A DNA stretch of 64,000 bases from Cyanobacteria bacterium REEB67 (lineage in GTDB: Bacteria; Cyanobacteriota; Vampirovibrionia; Obscuribacterales; Obscuribacteraceae): assembly GCA_018971775.1 (NCBI GenBank), contig JAGXAB010000003.1, positions 62,001 through 126,000 of the forward strand, given 5' to 3'. A program made the position numbers and the translations under genes. Positions within the stretch are counted from its first letter, which is position 1. Each line of letters begins with the position of its first letter. Positions 25,798 through 35,264 of this stretch are shown one piece after another. The notes beneath the pieces were generated by a model that was not told the DNA's origin, ran no database searches, and saw only the letters and a program-made list of their open reading frames with translations.

Positions 25798-26706
25798 TCA
25801 GTCTTCTTCTTGAGCTTTATTGGGATCGATGACCATGCAGTCGACCACGGCCACACCGGATGAAAGCATTTTCAGCTTGCTGGCGGCGCCGCGGGAAAGG
25901 TCTATGACGCGATCGTCGACGAACGGTCCGCGGTCATTTACTTCTACCACGCAGGAAGCGCCGGTCTTGCGATTCATCACCAGGAGTTTGGTGCCGAAAG
26001 GCAAGGTGCGATGGGCAGCTGTAAAGCCGTCTTGATCATAACGATCACCGTTGGAGGTTCTTCTACCGTGAAACTTGCCGCCATACCAGGAGGCATGACC
26101 GGAGAAGTTTGGTGAAAAGTTGGTCGGAGCCGTAGATTTTGTCAGGCAGGCAATCGCTGCTGCATCCGTGCCCTGGCTGTCGACCATTTTGAGGAAGCTG
26201 GAGGGCAATTGCGGAGCTCCCAGGACGCAGCGCAGAGCATTTACCACTCTAAAGCTATAGTCGATGGGGTTGGCGGGGCCGGCAGGGGCGTTAGCCGGAG
26301 CGGGCGCACTATTGTTCAGGTCGGGAACGGCAAACTTGAGGACGGTGACGCCATCGACGCGGATCGTGGCAAGGTTGCCTTCGCTGGCAGGGACGAGCTT
26401 GCTGGCGTCGAGTTTACCGTCTTTGAGCAAATCTTTGAGCTTGTCGGCGATGTCTTCGGCGCGATCTTCGGCCGATCCGGCATTGGTTTCACCGCGGAAG
26501 ACGATCAGGTCTTTACCGTTGATAGTGACGGTGGCACATTCTTGATCGTTTTCTTCCCAGGTAGCGGCGGAGACTTCGGGACAGATGTCCAGTCCTGGCG
26601 TAGCGGCAGCATAGGCGCTGTTGCTGTTTACCAGGGAGACGCTCAGGCTCATTGCCAGTAGCGCTCCGGCCAGTAATTTTTTACTTGTAGTTGATACCAG
26701 TTGCAT
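25798..26706 (-). CDS. rlpA: RlpA-like double-psi beta-barrel protein
   Basis: The 302-residue protein begins with a signal peptide (L-A-G-A-L-L-A-M-S-L-S-V-S-L-V) and ends with an RlpA domain: A-S-W-Y-G-G-K-F-H-G-R-R-T-S-N-G, then T-L-P-F-G-T-K-L-L-V and V-N-D-R-G-P-F-V-D-D-R-V-I-D-L-S. RlpA proteins cut or bind glycan strands lacking stem peptides and often act at the division septum. The middle of the protein (about 30-190) is family-specific and not recognised. There is no lipobox and no SPOR domain, unlike E. coli RlpA. It has a very long upstream non-coding region. Confidence 0.9.
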   Translation of the reverse strand: MQLVSTTSKKLLAGALLAMSLSVSLVNSNSAYAAATPGLDICPEVSAATWEENDQECATVTINGKDLIVFRGETNAGSAEDRAEDIADKLKDLLKDGKLDASKLVPASEGNLATIRVDGVTVLKFAVPDLNNSAPAPANAPAGPANPIDYSFRVVNALRCVLGAPQLPSSFLKMVDSQGTDAAAIACLTKSTAPTNFSPNFSGHASWYGGKFHGRRTSNGDRYDQDGFTAAHRTLPFGTKLLVMNRKTGASCVVEVNDRGPFVDDRVIDLSRGAASKLKMLSSGVAVVDCMVIDPNKAQEED

Positions 26707-27343
26707 AACGTCGGTTTTAACTCTTCTAGTGCCTGGCGTGGCGCCTGGCAGTTGGGGCTGAGTCCTTCTCCTGTGGCGAGGCTTTTCTGTTTTCAGGCAT
26801 CTATCTAAAGTGCCCTCGACAACCTCTCGGATTTCGGTGTCCGAAGCAGGCGAAAAGGTAACAGACCGGGTAGCAAGTCGTCAAAAATCTCCTGACAAGG
26901 TTGATTTTTTGGACAGGACTTGGTGTTAACCCCTTTCTTGGAAAGAGTTTAGTTTACAGAGGTTGACTTTTTCGACGCTTTGATCGAGGTCATTCTTTTT
27001 CTTTCGCCAACCTTACAGGCACGAGATTTGCCTTGATGAAGCGCGGCTAATGATGATGTCATTTGTTCCTCACTCCGAGCGCTTGGTTACAGTCTGTAAA
27101 AGCTGTGTAAGAGTTGGCCTATTTTTTTGCCCTGCTAAGTAAATGCATTTTCAGAACTTGCTCAAAGCGTTGGCACAACTGAGTTTGAGCACGCTGATCG
27201 GGGGTCCCTGTATATACAGTGGGATCTTAATCTTTCTTCGTAAATTATTGTGTTTGCAAGCGGTGTTTGCTCAAGAAAGGATCAAGCAACTTGACAGTTT
27301 AAAGGCCATTTTGCGGTCGATAATAGACGTTTCTGCGCAGCTC
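26707..27343. other. Long non-coding region upstream of rlpA
   Basis: No gene is supported over these 637 nt. On the minus strand, 23 nt before the rlpA ATG, lies a hairpin TGCC-a-GGCG-CCA-CGCC-a-GGCA (26730-26750). Further upstream are GGTAACAGACC-like and CAGGAGA-like pieces, but they are not in the order of any riboswitch I know. The region probably contains the rlpA promoter and a long 5' leader. Confidence 0.4.
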
Positions 27344-28099
27344 TTAACTCAAGAATTCCGTGAGCCACTCTTGATCCATTTCAAAATTTGCATAGACGCT
27401 TTCGACATCGTCCGAGTTTTCGAGAGTGTCGATCAATTTCAACAGAACCCTGGCTGTGTCTCGATCTGTTATTTCGACGGTATTGCTAGGGGCCATTGTC
27501 GGCGCTGCTGAATCGACTTTATAACCGGAGGCTTGCAGGGCGGCGCGCACCCCTTCAAGCTTTTCAACCGGACAGACGACCAGGGCCTGGTTCTCGTCTG
27601 AAGCATCGAGGTCGTCGGCACCGGCGTCGAGCACTACTCCGAGGAGTGCCTCTTCGTCGAATTTTGCACCCTTACTTATGTAGATTTCGCCCTGCTCCTT
27701 AAACATCCAGTTGACGCAGCCGCTTTCGCCCATATTGCCGCCATTTTTGGAGAAAAAGAGGCGGACATCGCCGGCGGTGCGATTACGATTGTCGGTCGTG
27801 CATTTGACCAGGAGTGCTACTCCACCCGGACCATAGCCTTCATAGACTAGCTCTTCGTAGTTGTCCTGAGAGCCAGTGCCGGAGCCCTTTTCGATCGCTC
27901 TTTGAATATTGTCTTTCGGCATACCCTCGGCTTTAGCCCTGTCTATAGCCTGTCGCAGGCGAAAGTTGGCCGTCGGATCGCCGCCTTGTTTGGCGGCAAC
28001 AATGATCTCACGCGAAAGTTTTGCATAGGCTGCGCCGCGCTTCGAGTCTGTGACTGCTTTCTGGCGCTTGATAGTGGCCCACTTAGAATGACCTGACAA
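27344..28099 (-). CDS. YebC/PmpR-family protein (TACO1 family)
   Basis: The conserved start S-G-H-S-K-W-A-T-I-K-R-Q-K, the R-L-R-Q-A-I-D-R-A-K and N-I-Q-R-A-I-E-K-G motifs, and Y-E-G-Y-G-P-G-G-V-A are all present. Members are described as transcription regulators and, more recently, as translation factors that help with difficult peptide sequences. I chose the TTG at 28099, which has AGGAAA 6 nt upstream and gives the normal 250-residue protein. The open frame extends 16 codons further but is not family-like. It is divergent from the large TPR gene. Confidence 0.93.
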   Translation of the reverse strand: MSGHSKWATIKRQKAVTDSKRGAAYAKLSREIIVAAKQGGDPTANFRLRQAIDRAKAEGMPKDNIQRAIEKGSGTGSQDNYEELVYEGYGPGGVALLVKCTTDNRNRTAGDVRLFFSKNGGNMGESGCVNWMFKEQGEIYISKGAKFDEEALLGVVLDAGADDLDASDENQALVVCPVEKLEGVRAALQASGYKVDSAAPTMAPSNTVEITDRDTARVLLKLIDTLENSDDVESVYANFEMDQEWLTEFLS

Positions 28100-28263
28100 C
28101 TGGATTTCCTCGGATAAACGGCATTGAGTAAAGAAGCAAGACGTCAAGAGCGGCGTTTTTCGGGCTCTCCAGCTACATATGATAATTCTGCTTCGGATTT
28201 AAAGTATACGTTGATACAATTTGCCCAATGGTAAATCGATTCACGTCTCATAACTGATTCGTA

Positions 28264-28285
28264 AAGAGGATTGTTCAATCCTCTT
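28264..28285. promoter_or_regulatory. Perfect palindrome in the TPR-gene promoter region
   Basis: AAGAGGATTG-TT-CAATCCTCTT is a 22-nt perfect palindrome followed directly by TATATA (28285-28290), a possible -10 box. It lies 48 nt before the TPR gene start. It may be a repressor site or a 5' hairpin. Confidence 0.45.
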
Positions 28286-28333
28286 ATATAGGTAGTACGA
28301 GAGTCAGGGAATTACCAATCGATGGAGAACTTC

Positions 28334-30316
28334 ATGGCTAATAGAAATTCGTTCAAGGCACTGTCTTTGGCTCTGGCCGCGACTTTGTCGCTTGCCGCAA
28401 ACTCACCTTGGACCGCAGCTCAGGCTCGCGCCTCACATGCCAGGTCTGCTGCCGACTCCTCACTACCTGTGCAGGGCGTGGCAGAGTCCACCAGCCGCTC
28501 GGCCGGTCATCTGGTCAGCTCCGCCGACGGACTGCAGATTGCTTCCAAAAAGGGCGCTTACCAGATCCGCATCACGCGCGAAGTTGTCCGCGCCGATTCT
28601 CTGATGCTGGGCGGCAAGTATGACGAGGCCGCCGATCTTTATAAAGGCGAAATGGAAAAGAACCATAACTCTGTACCGGCGGTTGTCGGTTACGGTATGG
28701 CTCTGGCTAAGCTATACAAGCTCGATGCCGCTGACGAAAACTTCAATAGGGTGCTGGCCCTCGATCCGCAAAATGCCATGGCACATGCCGGTAAGGCAAT
28801 GGTTATGTTTAACCGCCTCACTTCATCGTCGGGCACAGTGATCAAAAACCGCGACGCCACGCTCAAAAACGCTGAAGCGGAAGTCAAACAGGCACTCAGC
28901 ATCGATCCGGGCATGCCCGAAGGTCACCTTACTCTAGGTAACATATATAAGGAAGAGGGAAGGCTCGACGATGCTATCGCCGAGTACAAACAGGCCACTA
29001 CTCTCGACCCGAAATTCTCTGAAGCCTTCGCTCAGTTGGGTATCGCCAGATTGAGCAAGGACCAGTACGCCGATTCGGTATCTGCATTCAAAACGGCTAT
29101 ATCACTCAATTCCGGCAATTCGACTGCGCACTACGGACTGGGTCGCGCTTACTACAAGCAAGGCCTGAACGACGAGGCGCTTAAAGAGCTCAATACTTCT
29201 CTTTATCAATTCCGCAATTCCGCCCCTGTCCATCTCACTCTTGGTGATGTCTACGCAGCTCAGGGCAATACTGTAGCCGCCGTCAAAGAGTACAACCAGG
29301 CGATCAGCATCAAGCCGGAAAATCCGGATGCTTATTTGCATATTGCCGACATCAGAGAATCGCGCGGCGACCTGGAGCTTTCGATCAGCGAATTGCGCTC
29401 CGGTCTGGAAATGATGCCGAACAATCCCGACCTGCATCTGCGCGTTGCTGATTCCAGTTTGAAGTTGGAAAAATTGGACGACGCGATGAAAGAGTACAAC
29501 ACCGTACTCGCCACAAACCCGGGAAATTCCGCCGCTGCCAAAGGTTTGACCAGAGCCTATTATTTGAAAGCAAATAAAGAAGCTGGCGGTGCCTTCTTTG
29601 TCTCCAACGAATACGAAAATGCCCAGAGCATGATCGACAAAGCCGTGGCTATGAATCCTAATGACATGGAATTGCGTCTGGCTCAGGCCAAGTTGCGTTC
29701 GATGGCCGGTACTCCAGTCGATCTCTCCAAGCTTGGCACGCCCTCAAATGATGGCGAAAGAGTGGCATACGCCGAGGCTTTGCTTGCGCAAAACCGCTTT
29801 GCCGACGCTGATCAACAAATGCAACAGGTAATCAGCAATGCTAACGATCCAAAACAAGCCTTTGCTGTAGCCGATCTTGCTTTGATGATCAAAGATCTGC
29901 CCGATGCTGAAGCGGCTTATCGCAAGGCCAGCACTATGCCCGGCGGTCAGGAGCGTGCCACGCGCGGATTGGCTCTGGTAGCCAAAGCCAAAGATGCCTC
30001 GCGTCAGGATTTGACCATGGCCAGCGACCTGGCTCGCCGCAGCCAGCTTGGCTCAGCGGTGGACAAATATCATTCGGCCATTTACGGCAATCCGAAAGTA
30101 GCCGATGCTCGTATCGGTCTGGCCGAGACTCTCGAACGCCTCAAGCCGCAGGCCTCCAAGGATTTGCGCGAAGCGATCGTGCAATATAAGGCTTATGAAG
30201 CGCTCACGCCCAACATGCCTCCGAAAGAGTTGGAGAAGATGAATAAGAAGATCGACAATCTCTCCAACAAAGCCTTCAAGCTCGAGCAAAAAGAAAGAGA
30301 GAGAGGTCACGCTTAA
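28334..30316 (+). CDS. Large secreted TPR protein
   Basis: The 660-residue protein has a signal peptide (L-S-L-A-L-A-A-T-L-S-L-A-A) and at least twelve TPR-like units over most of its length, for example Y-D-E-A-A-D-L-Y-K-G, L-D-D-A-I-A-E-Y-K-Q-A-T and V-A-A-V-K-E-Y-N-Q-A-I-S-I-K-P. TPR superhelices bind other proteins. Being exported, this one probably works in the periplasm or at the outer membrane. GGAGAA lies 4-5 nt before the ATG at 28334, so I prefer it to the ATG 12 nt upstream. It stands alone and has a strong terminator. Confidence 0.9.
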   Translation: MANRNSFKALSLALAATLSLAANSPWTAAQARASHARSAADSSLPVQGVAESTSRSAGHLVSSADGLQIASKKGAYQIRITREVVRADSLMLGGKYDEAADLYKGEMEKNHNSVPAVVGYGMALAKLYKLDAADENFNRVLALDPQNAMAHAGKAMVMFNRLTSSSGTVIKNRDATLKNAEAEVKQALSIDPGMPEGHLTLGNIYKEEGRLDDAIAEYKQATTLDPKFSEAFAQLGIARLSKDQYADSVSAFKTAISLNSGNSTAHYGLGRAYYKQGLNDEALKELNTSLYQFRNSAPVHLTLGDVYAAQGNTVAAVKEYNQAISIKPENPDAYLHIADIRESRGDLELSISELRSGLEMMPNNPDLHLRVADSSLKLEKLDDAMKEYNTVLATNPGNSAAAKGLTRAYYLKANKEAGGAFFVSNEYENAQSMIDKAVAMNPNDMELRLAQAKLRSMAGTPVDLSKLGTPSNDGERVAYAEALLAQNRFADADQQMQQVISNANDPKQAFAVADLALMIKDLPDAEAAYRKASTMPGGQERATRGLALVAKAKDASRQDLTMASDLARRSQLGSAVDKYHSAIYGNPKVADARIGLAETLERLKPQASKDLREAIVQYKAYEALTPNMPPKELEKMNKKIDNLSNKAFKLEQKERERGHA

Positions 30317-30354
30317 ACAAGTTCAGTTTAGCTTGCACTCATAAAACTCTTGCG

Positions 30355-30390
30355 GTGTCCGGTTCGATATCGAATCGGACACACTTTTTT
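30355..30390 (+). terminator. Rho-independent terminator of the TPR gene
   Basis: GTGTCCGGTTCGATATCGAATCGGACAC is a nearly perfect palindrome (one G-U pair), followed by a run of six T. Confidence 0.85.
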
Positions 30391-30446
30391 GCTAGTTAAG
30401 AGCTATCGTCTTTTAACCTTGATAACCCACCTGATACAATGCCAGC

Positions 30447-31814
30447 GTGGCTGAATGGAAAGATAAACGAATCACGATTTTAGGTCTGGGTAGAAGCGGT
30501 CTGGCCGCTGCGTCCTACCTGGCGAAGCGTGGCGCCAAAGTCTTGATCTCCGAGTCGACGCCGCGCGAAAAAGTAAGCGACAAGTTTGTCGCCGAGCTCA
30601 AAGCCCTCGGTGTCGAAGCCGAATACGGCGCTCATTCGGAACGAGCGACAGCCTGGCCGGAGCTGATCCTCACAAGTCCGGGTATCCCTCCTTATTCGGA
30701 AGTGATCAAACGGGCTCGCAGTCTTGGCAAAGAAGTAATCAGCGATATCGAGCTCGCTTACCGTGAGCTCAAGGGCAAAGTGCCCTTCATTGCCATTACC
30801 GGTACCAATGGTAAGTCGACTACAACATCTTTAATCAGCTATATGCTCGAGCGCACCGGCTTGAAAGCGCCGGCCTGCGGCAACATCGGTCGAGCCATTT
30901 TGAGTCTGGTCGACGGCAGTCATCTCGATTATCTGGTTGTCGAAGTCAGTTCCTATCAGCTTGAATATTCTCCGACCTTTGCGCCCGAAATCGCTCTCTG
31001 GCTCAATTTGACTCCGGATCATCTCGATTTTCACGGTGGCCTTGATGGCTATGTCGACGCTAAACGCTCGCTTTTCGCCCACCTGCCGAGCAGTTCTTTT
31101 GCCGTCTTCAATATGGATGATTCGGTCGTGGCCAGCACTCCGACAAATGCGGAAATATTTCCCTTCTCCCTTTCGACGGAAGCAATGGCTAGCATACAGG
31201 GTGCATATCTAATAGATGACTTTCTTTGCTACAGCCACAATTCGCGCTCGCGCGTAGTCTGCAATGTCGCCGATCTGAAAATCATCGGCAAGCACAATCT
31301 GGAAAATGCCCTGGCGGCGATATCGGCTTGCTGTCTGGCCGGACTCAATGAAAAACAAATCGAAGCGGGCCTGATTTCCTTCACCGCCCTCGAACATCGC
31401 CTCGAATATGTTGATACCGTGGACGGTGTTGAATTTTACAATGACTCGAAAGCGACCAATACCGATTCGACGATCAAGGCTCTGGAAGCTTTTCCCGGCA
31501 AAAAAGTAGTGCTGATTGCCGGCGGTAAAGATAAGGGAACTTCGCTGAATGATCTAGTTCAGTCGGTCAAAAAGCACGCAGCAAGTGTAATATTGCTTGG
31601 TGAAGCAAAAGAGCGTATCGAAAGAGCTCTGAGAGAAGTTGGATTCGATGAGATATATCCAGTCGGCACCATGGAGGAAGCGGTGCAATTGGGAGGCAAG
31701 CTGAAGAGGGGTCCGGTTCTACTTTCACCTGCCTGTGCGAGCTTCGATATGTTCAAGGATTTCGAGGATAGAGGCCGTGTCTTCAAAGATCTTGTCCGCG
31801 CAAGAGCAAGATAG
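30447..31814 (+). CDS. murD: UDP-N-acetylmuramoylalanine--D-glutamate ligase
   Basis: Adds D-glutamate to UDP-MurNAc-L-Ala in the cytoplasm during peptidoglycan precursor synthesis. The N-terminal Rossmann motif I-L-G-L-G-R-S-G-L-A, the ATP loop A-I-T-G-T-N-G-K-S-T-T near residue 119, H-N-L-E-N-A-L-A-A near 280, and the C-terminal N-D-S-K-A-T-N-T-D-S are all present. It starts with GTG; length 455 is normal. Its 3' end overlaps ftsW, and murG follows, so the three genes form one operon. Confidence 0.96.
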   Translation: MAEWKDKRITILGLGRSGLAAASYLAKRGAKVLISESTPREKVSDKFVAELKALGVEAEYGAHSERATAWPELILTSPGIPPYSEVIKRARSLGKEVISDIELAYRELKGKVPFIAITGTNGKSTTTSLISYMLERTGLKAPACGNIGRAILSLVDGSHLDYLVVEVSSYQLEYSPTFAPEIALWLNLTPDHLDFHGGLDGYVDAKRSLFAHLPSSSFAVFNMDDSVVASTPTNAEIFPFSLSTEAMASIQGAYLIDDFLCYSHNSRSRVVCNVADLKIIGKHNLENALAAISACCLAGLNEKQIEAGLISFTALEHRLEYVDTVDGVEFYNDSKATNTDSTIKALEAFPGKKVVLIAGGKDKGTSLNDLVQSVKKHAASVILLGEAKERIERALREVGFDEIYPVGTMEEAVQLGGKLKRGPVLLSPACASFDMFKDFEDRGRVFKDLVRARAR

Positions 31815-33027
31815 ATGGCGTCGTCGCAGTAGCGGCGGGTCTGCCAGAAATAGCGACAGCACAAGTGTCAGCCCCTCGACTCCCGAGTTTAGAGGCGCTA
31901 TCGACCGCACCCTTGTCGGCGTCGTTCTCAGTCTCTGCGGTTTTGGCCTGATGGCCGTTTATTCAGCCTCCGCCCCGGAAGCCCAGGAATTTTTCCAGGA
32001 TTCGACGGCGCTTTTGCGCAAACAGACGATCTTTTTTGTGATCGGCATATTTGCCATGTTCACAATCAGTCGCTACGACTATCGCAAGATCAAAAAATTC
32101 GCCTGGCCCCTGGCGATTATCTCGCTCGTCCTTCTTTGTCTGACCATGGTGCCCGGACTTTCGGTGACAACCATGGGATCCTCGCGCTGGCTTTCGCTAG
32201 GTCCTCTGCAATTCCAGCCTTCCGAAATGTGCAAAGTGGCGACGATCATTTTGCTCTCTTCCGGCCTCTCCAAATATTTCTGGTGGCATCGTCAGATACT
32301 CTGTCGCCTCGTCGTGATCATGCTCATGGCCGGCATCGTTATCAAACAGCCTGACCTTGGCACCGCCTCGATGATCCTGAGCAGCCTGCTCGTTTTGATT
32401 TTCGCCAGCGGTACAAACTTTGTCCTGCTCGGTGGATCGATCGTCGGCGGTTTTATCCTCGTCTGGCATCACATCCAAAAAACTCCCTACCAGATGGCCC
32501 GCATCGAAACCTGGCTCAACCCTTATTTGCACCCGCAAAAAGAAGGCTGGAACATTATTCAGGCTCAGTACGCCATTTCGGCCGGCGGCATCTGGGGACT
32601 CGGTTTTGGCCGTTCTCTGCAAAAGCTCTACTACTTGCCCGTTCAGCACGCCGACTTCATATTCGCGGTCGTGGCCGAGGAATTTGGCCTGGTCGGCTGT
32701 TCTTTGATCGTCGGCTTATTTGCTCTGCTCGGCTTCCACGGTTTTAAAACCGCCCTGGCAGCTAAGACTCTCTTTGGTCGCTTCCTGGCGATCGGTATCA
32801 CCAGCGCCATTTGTACCCAGGCTATGGTCAACATGATGGTGACTACCGGTCTCGTACCGGTCACAGGCATCACTCTTCCTTTCATCAGTTATGGCGGCAC
32901 ATCAATCGTCATTACTCTTTCCATGGTCGGCATCCTTTTATCGGTTTCGCGTGATCGAGGCGTACTTGCTGAAGACGAAGACAATCCAGACTTCTCGGAT
33001 GACCAACCCAGCGGTGGTTTCGCCTGA
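31777..33027 (+). CDS. ftsW: FtsW-type peptidoglycan glycosyltransferase
   Basis: A SEDS-family integral membrane protein with about ten membrane helices, beginning after a basic/polar cytoplasmic tail. Motifs include M-A-V-Y-S-A-S-A, D-Y-R-K-I, Q-P-S-E-M-C-K, Q-P-D-L-G-T-A, and near the end P-F-I-S-Y-G-G-T-S. It polymerises lipid II at the septum; the context with murD and murG supports FtsW over RodA. The start is uncertain because the frame lies inside murD: I took the GTG at 31777 (GAGG upstream, 38-nt overlap). A TTG at 31792 or a GTG at 31735 are alternatives. Confidence 0.93.
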   Translation: MSSKILSAQEQDRWRRRSSGGSARNSDSTSVSPSTPEFRGAIDRTLVGVVLSLCGFGLMAVYSASAPEAQEFFQDSTALLRKQTIFFVIGIFAMFTISRYDYRKIKKFAWPLAIISLVLLCLTMVPGLSVTTMGSSRWLSLGPLQFQPSEMCKVATIILLSSGLSKYFWWHRQILCRLVVIMLMAGIVIKQPDLGTASMILSSLLVLIFASGTNFVLLGGSIVGGFILVWHHIQKTPYQMARIETWLNPYLHPQKEGWNIIQAQYAISAGGIWGLGFGRSLQKLYYLPVQHADFIFAVVAEEFGLVGCSLIVGLFALLGFHGFKTALAAKTLFGRFLAIGITSAICTQAMVNMMVTTGLVPVTGITLPFISYGGTSIVITLSMVGILLSVSRDRGVLAEDEDNPDFSDDQPSGGFA

Positions 33028-33037
33028 AGGTATGACC

Positions 33038-34177
33038 ATGACCGGACACCGCATCGTTTTGACTGGCGGCGGCACGGGTGGACACATCTATCCGGCTCTA
33101 TCTGTGGCCGAGCATCTGAAGGACCGTACCGACGTTGAGGCCATCCTTTATATAGGGGCCAGCGGTCATCCGGAAGAAAAGCTGGCCCGCGAAAACGGCC
33201 TGGAATTTGTCGGTTTGCAAGTATCCGGCCTGCCGCGCAGTCTGTCGCTCAAGCTTTTTACCTGGCCCTTCCAAATGTTTGCCGCAATAATGCGCGCCAA
33301 AGCCGTTTTACAGGCTTTCAAACCAACCGCCGTACTTGGAACGGGTGGTTATGCCTCGGCACCACCCCTGGCGGCAGCCGGCTTGCTCAAAATCCCTACC
33401 GCCGTGCACGAACCTGACGCTCATCCTGGGCTAGTCAATCGTCTGCTTGGTAAAAGAGCCAATTTGATATCACTCGGTATGCAGGGTGCAGCCGGGAGAA
33501 TGAGCACCAAGCTCGGTCGCATTTCTTTTAACGGCAATCCTGTGCGCGGCACCTTCCTCACGCCCATCCAGCGCGACGCCGCTGCTGCCGTGCTTGGTCT
33601 GCGTTCCGATTTGAAAACAGTGCTGGTCACGGGCGGCTCGCAGGGAGCCAAGGCGCTCAACGAAGCTGTTGTAGCAGCTCTGCCGCGTTTGCTCGAGCTC
33701 GAGCCGCATATCCAGATCGTCCATCAGTGCGGCGATAAAAATCTCAATGATGTAAAAGAGCGTCTGGCTCCCGGTTTGGAAGGCAGTCCCCGCTATCATT
33801 TGCGCGCTTATTTCGACGACCTCTCAATTGCCTACGCTGTTTCCGACCTGGCCGTCACCAGAGCCGGGGCGATGACAGTGGCTGAACTGGCTGTTTCCGG
33901 CACGCCGGCCGTTTTTATCCCCTATCCATTTGCCGCCCAGGATCATCAGACCCATAACGCGCGCTACATGGAATCGCAAAAAGCGGCGACGGTAATCATG
34001 CAAGAAGATCTGACCGGCGAAACGATTTATAACCAGATCAGCGCTCTGGTAAACGATGATGGTCGTCTGGCCGAAATGCGCAAGCGCATGCGTGAGATTG
34101 GAAAACCTGATGCTGCGAGGAATCTGGCTGAGCAAGTGCTGAAATTGAGCAGCGAATATATCGCCGCCCAGAGCTGA
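33038..34177 (+). CDS. murG: MurG: lipid II-forming N-acetylglucosaminyltransferase
   Basis: Transfers GlcNAc to lipid I on the inner face of the membrane. Shows L-T-G-G-G-T-G-G-H-I-Y-P-A-L at the start, G-T-G-G-Y-A-S-A-P near residue 100, G-G-S-Q-G-A-K-A-L-N and T-R-A-G-A-M-T-V-A-E-L. The ATG at 33038 has GAAGG seven nt upstream and lies 10 nt after the ftsW stop. Longer frames would overlap ftsW. It is the last gene of murD-ftsW-murG; murC and murB, often next, are absent here. Confidence 0.95.
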   Translation: MTGHRIVLTGGGTGGHIYPALSVAEHLKDRTDVEAILYIGASGHPEEKLARENGLEFVGLQVSGLPRSLSLKLFTWPFQMFAAIMRAKAVLQAFKPTAVLGTGGYASAPPLAAAGLLKIPTAVHEPDAHPGLVNRLLGKRANLISLGMQGAAGRMSTKLGRISFNGNPVRGTFLTPIQRDAAAAVLGLRSDLKTVLVTGGSQGAKALNEAVVAALPRLLELEPHIQIVHQCGDKNLNDVKERLAPGLEGSPRYHLRAYFDDLSIAYAVSDLAVTRAGAMTVAELAVSGTPAVFIPYPFAAQDHQTHNARYMESQKAATVIMQEDLTGETIYNQISALVNDDGRLAEMRKRMREIGKPDAARNLAEQVLKLSSEYIAAQS

Positions 34178-34190
34178 AGGCAAAGTCGCT

Positions 34191-34484
34191 TTAAAGGCTC
34201 GATGGTACCGGTGAAGTCAGGCCGCTCACGGTAGGCACGCCTAGCTCAACGGGGAAGTCGCCGTGCGCCAGTGATTTTTCTTCTATAGAGGTGATAGTCG
34301 CTTCGATATTGGCCAGGATTTTGGCTGTTTCGAGGCGGGTCGTGCCGTTGGCGCTGACTGAGCGACTCAAAATTTCTTTCAAGTCGGTGAGGGCGTCTTT
34401 GACTGAGCTACAGGTGGGCAATTGCATGGCTTTCTTCTCGTTTTCCTGGTCGGGGCTCTGGTTTTGGCCTGTCCTGGTTGCCAT
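34191..34484 (-). CDS. Small hypothetical protein
   Basis: I do not recognise this protein of about 97 residues. A polar N-terminus is followed by a predicted helical stretch (V-K-D-A-L-T-D-L-K-E-I-L, then A-K-I-L-A-N-I-E-A-T-I). There is no signal peptide. It converges on murG with 13 nt between the stops. Starts are possible at 34505 or 34484 and internally at M27 of the longer frame, which has a GAGAAG box. It could be a real cytoplasmic protein or a chance frame. Confidence 0.45.
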   Translation of the reverse strand: MATRTGQNQSPDQENEKKAMQLPTCSSVKDALTDLKEILSRSVSANGTTRLETAKILANIEATITSIEEKSLAHGDFPVELGVPTVSGLTSPVPSSL

Positions 34485-34631
34485 TATCTGGGTCGAGTGT
34501 AGCATAGGCGTACTTACGCTCCGCTGACAAGTGAAGACTATTTGACGTTAAATTGTTGTCAAGTGCCTCAGCCGCTTATTAGGGATGGATGGGTCGGTTA
34601 TTATCAAACTAGTGGAAGCCTGTGAGAAGCC

Positions 34632-35264
34632 ATGCCTGTTTTTGTGGGTCTGATGATTTTCTTCTTTTTGGCCCTCGGCCTTTTGTTCTTTTTCTTCTGG
34701 CTTTGGGTGGCCTGGAGCATTTATCGCTGGTTTCAGAAACGTAAGCAACAACGTGCGCATCGGCTGGCCACATATTTGCGTCGTCTGCACCCGGTCGTCG
34801 CCGAGCTTTTGCACCAGGTAAACGAACTGGATCAGGCCAGTAAATATTCAGGCCTGGATCAAGACGCGCGCTGGGCTAAGAAATATCAGGACGCGCTGCA
34901 CAAGCTGCTTGACGCCAGTAACCGATTGGAGGAGACGAATGCTGCTTTGCGTGAGCAGGAACTGGTCGTTGCACAGGAACACCTGCTCTATGTCATCCGC
35001 ACAGTGCACATTGTCAGCTATCGCATGAGAGAGATGCAGCCGATTGAAGAAATCATCGAACTGAAGGCTGAGCTCAAACGTGAGCAAGCAAAGGAAGCGC
35101 AAATGCATCACGACGAGAAGCCTCGCGCAGCTAACGCAAACCCGAGCCATGCCAGTGAGCCGCCGCATGCCCCTGGTACCACGCAAAATGCTGATGAACA
35201 GGCAATCCTAAAACTAAACACTAAAAAGAAGGAAATTTTGCACGATGATCTCGGCAAGCATTGA
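34632..35264 (+). CDS. Membrane-anchored coiled-coil protein
   Basis: I do not recognise the family. The 210-residue protein begins with one strongly hydrophobic, Phe-rich helix (residues about 5-33), then a basic stop-transfer segment (R-W-F-Q-K-R-K-Q-Q-R). A largely helical region with coiled-coil character follows (N-R-L-E-E-T-N-A-A-L-R-E), then a polar tail rich in His, Pro and Ala. It probably has its C-terminus in the cytoplasm. There is no neighbour with a telling function. Confidence 0.7.
   Translation: MPVFVGLMIFFFLALGLLFFFFWLWVAWSIYRWFQKRKQQRAHRLATYLRRLHPVVAELLHQVNELDQASKYSGLDQDARWAKKYQDALHKLLDASNRLEETNAALREQELVVAQEHLLYVIRTVHIVSYRMREMQPIEEIIELKAELKREQAKEAQMHHDEKPRAANANPSHASEPPHAPGTTQNADEQAILKLNTKKKEILHDDLGKH

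Noticed and set aside
26707..27343. Cobalamin or cyclic di-AMP riboswitch before rlpA
   Set aside because: Short CAGGAGA-like and GGTAACAGACC-like strings occur, but not in the order or with the partners those riboswitches need.
27143..27511. 122-residue plus-strand frame
   Set aside because: Its second half lies opposite the well-supported yebC-family gene and the first half has no recognisable features.
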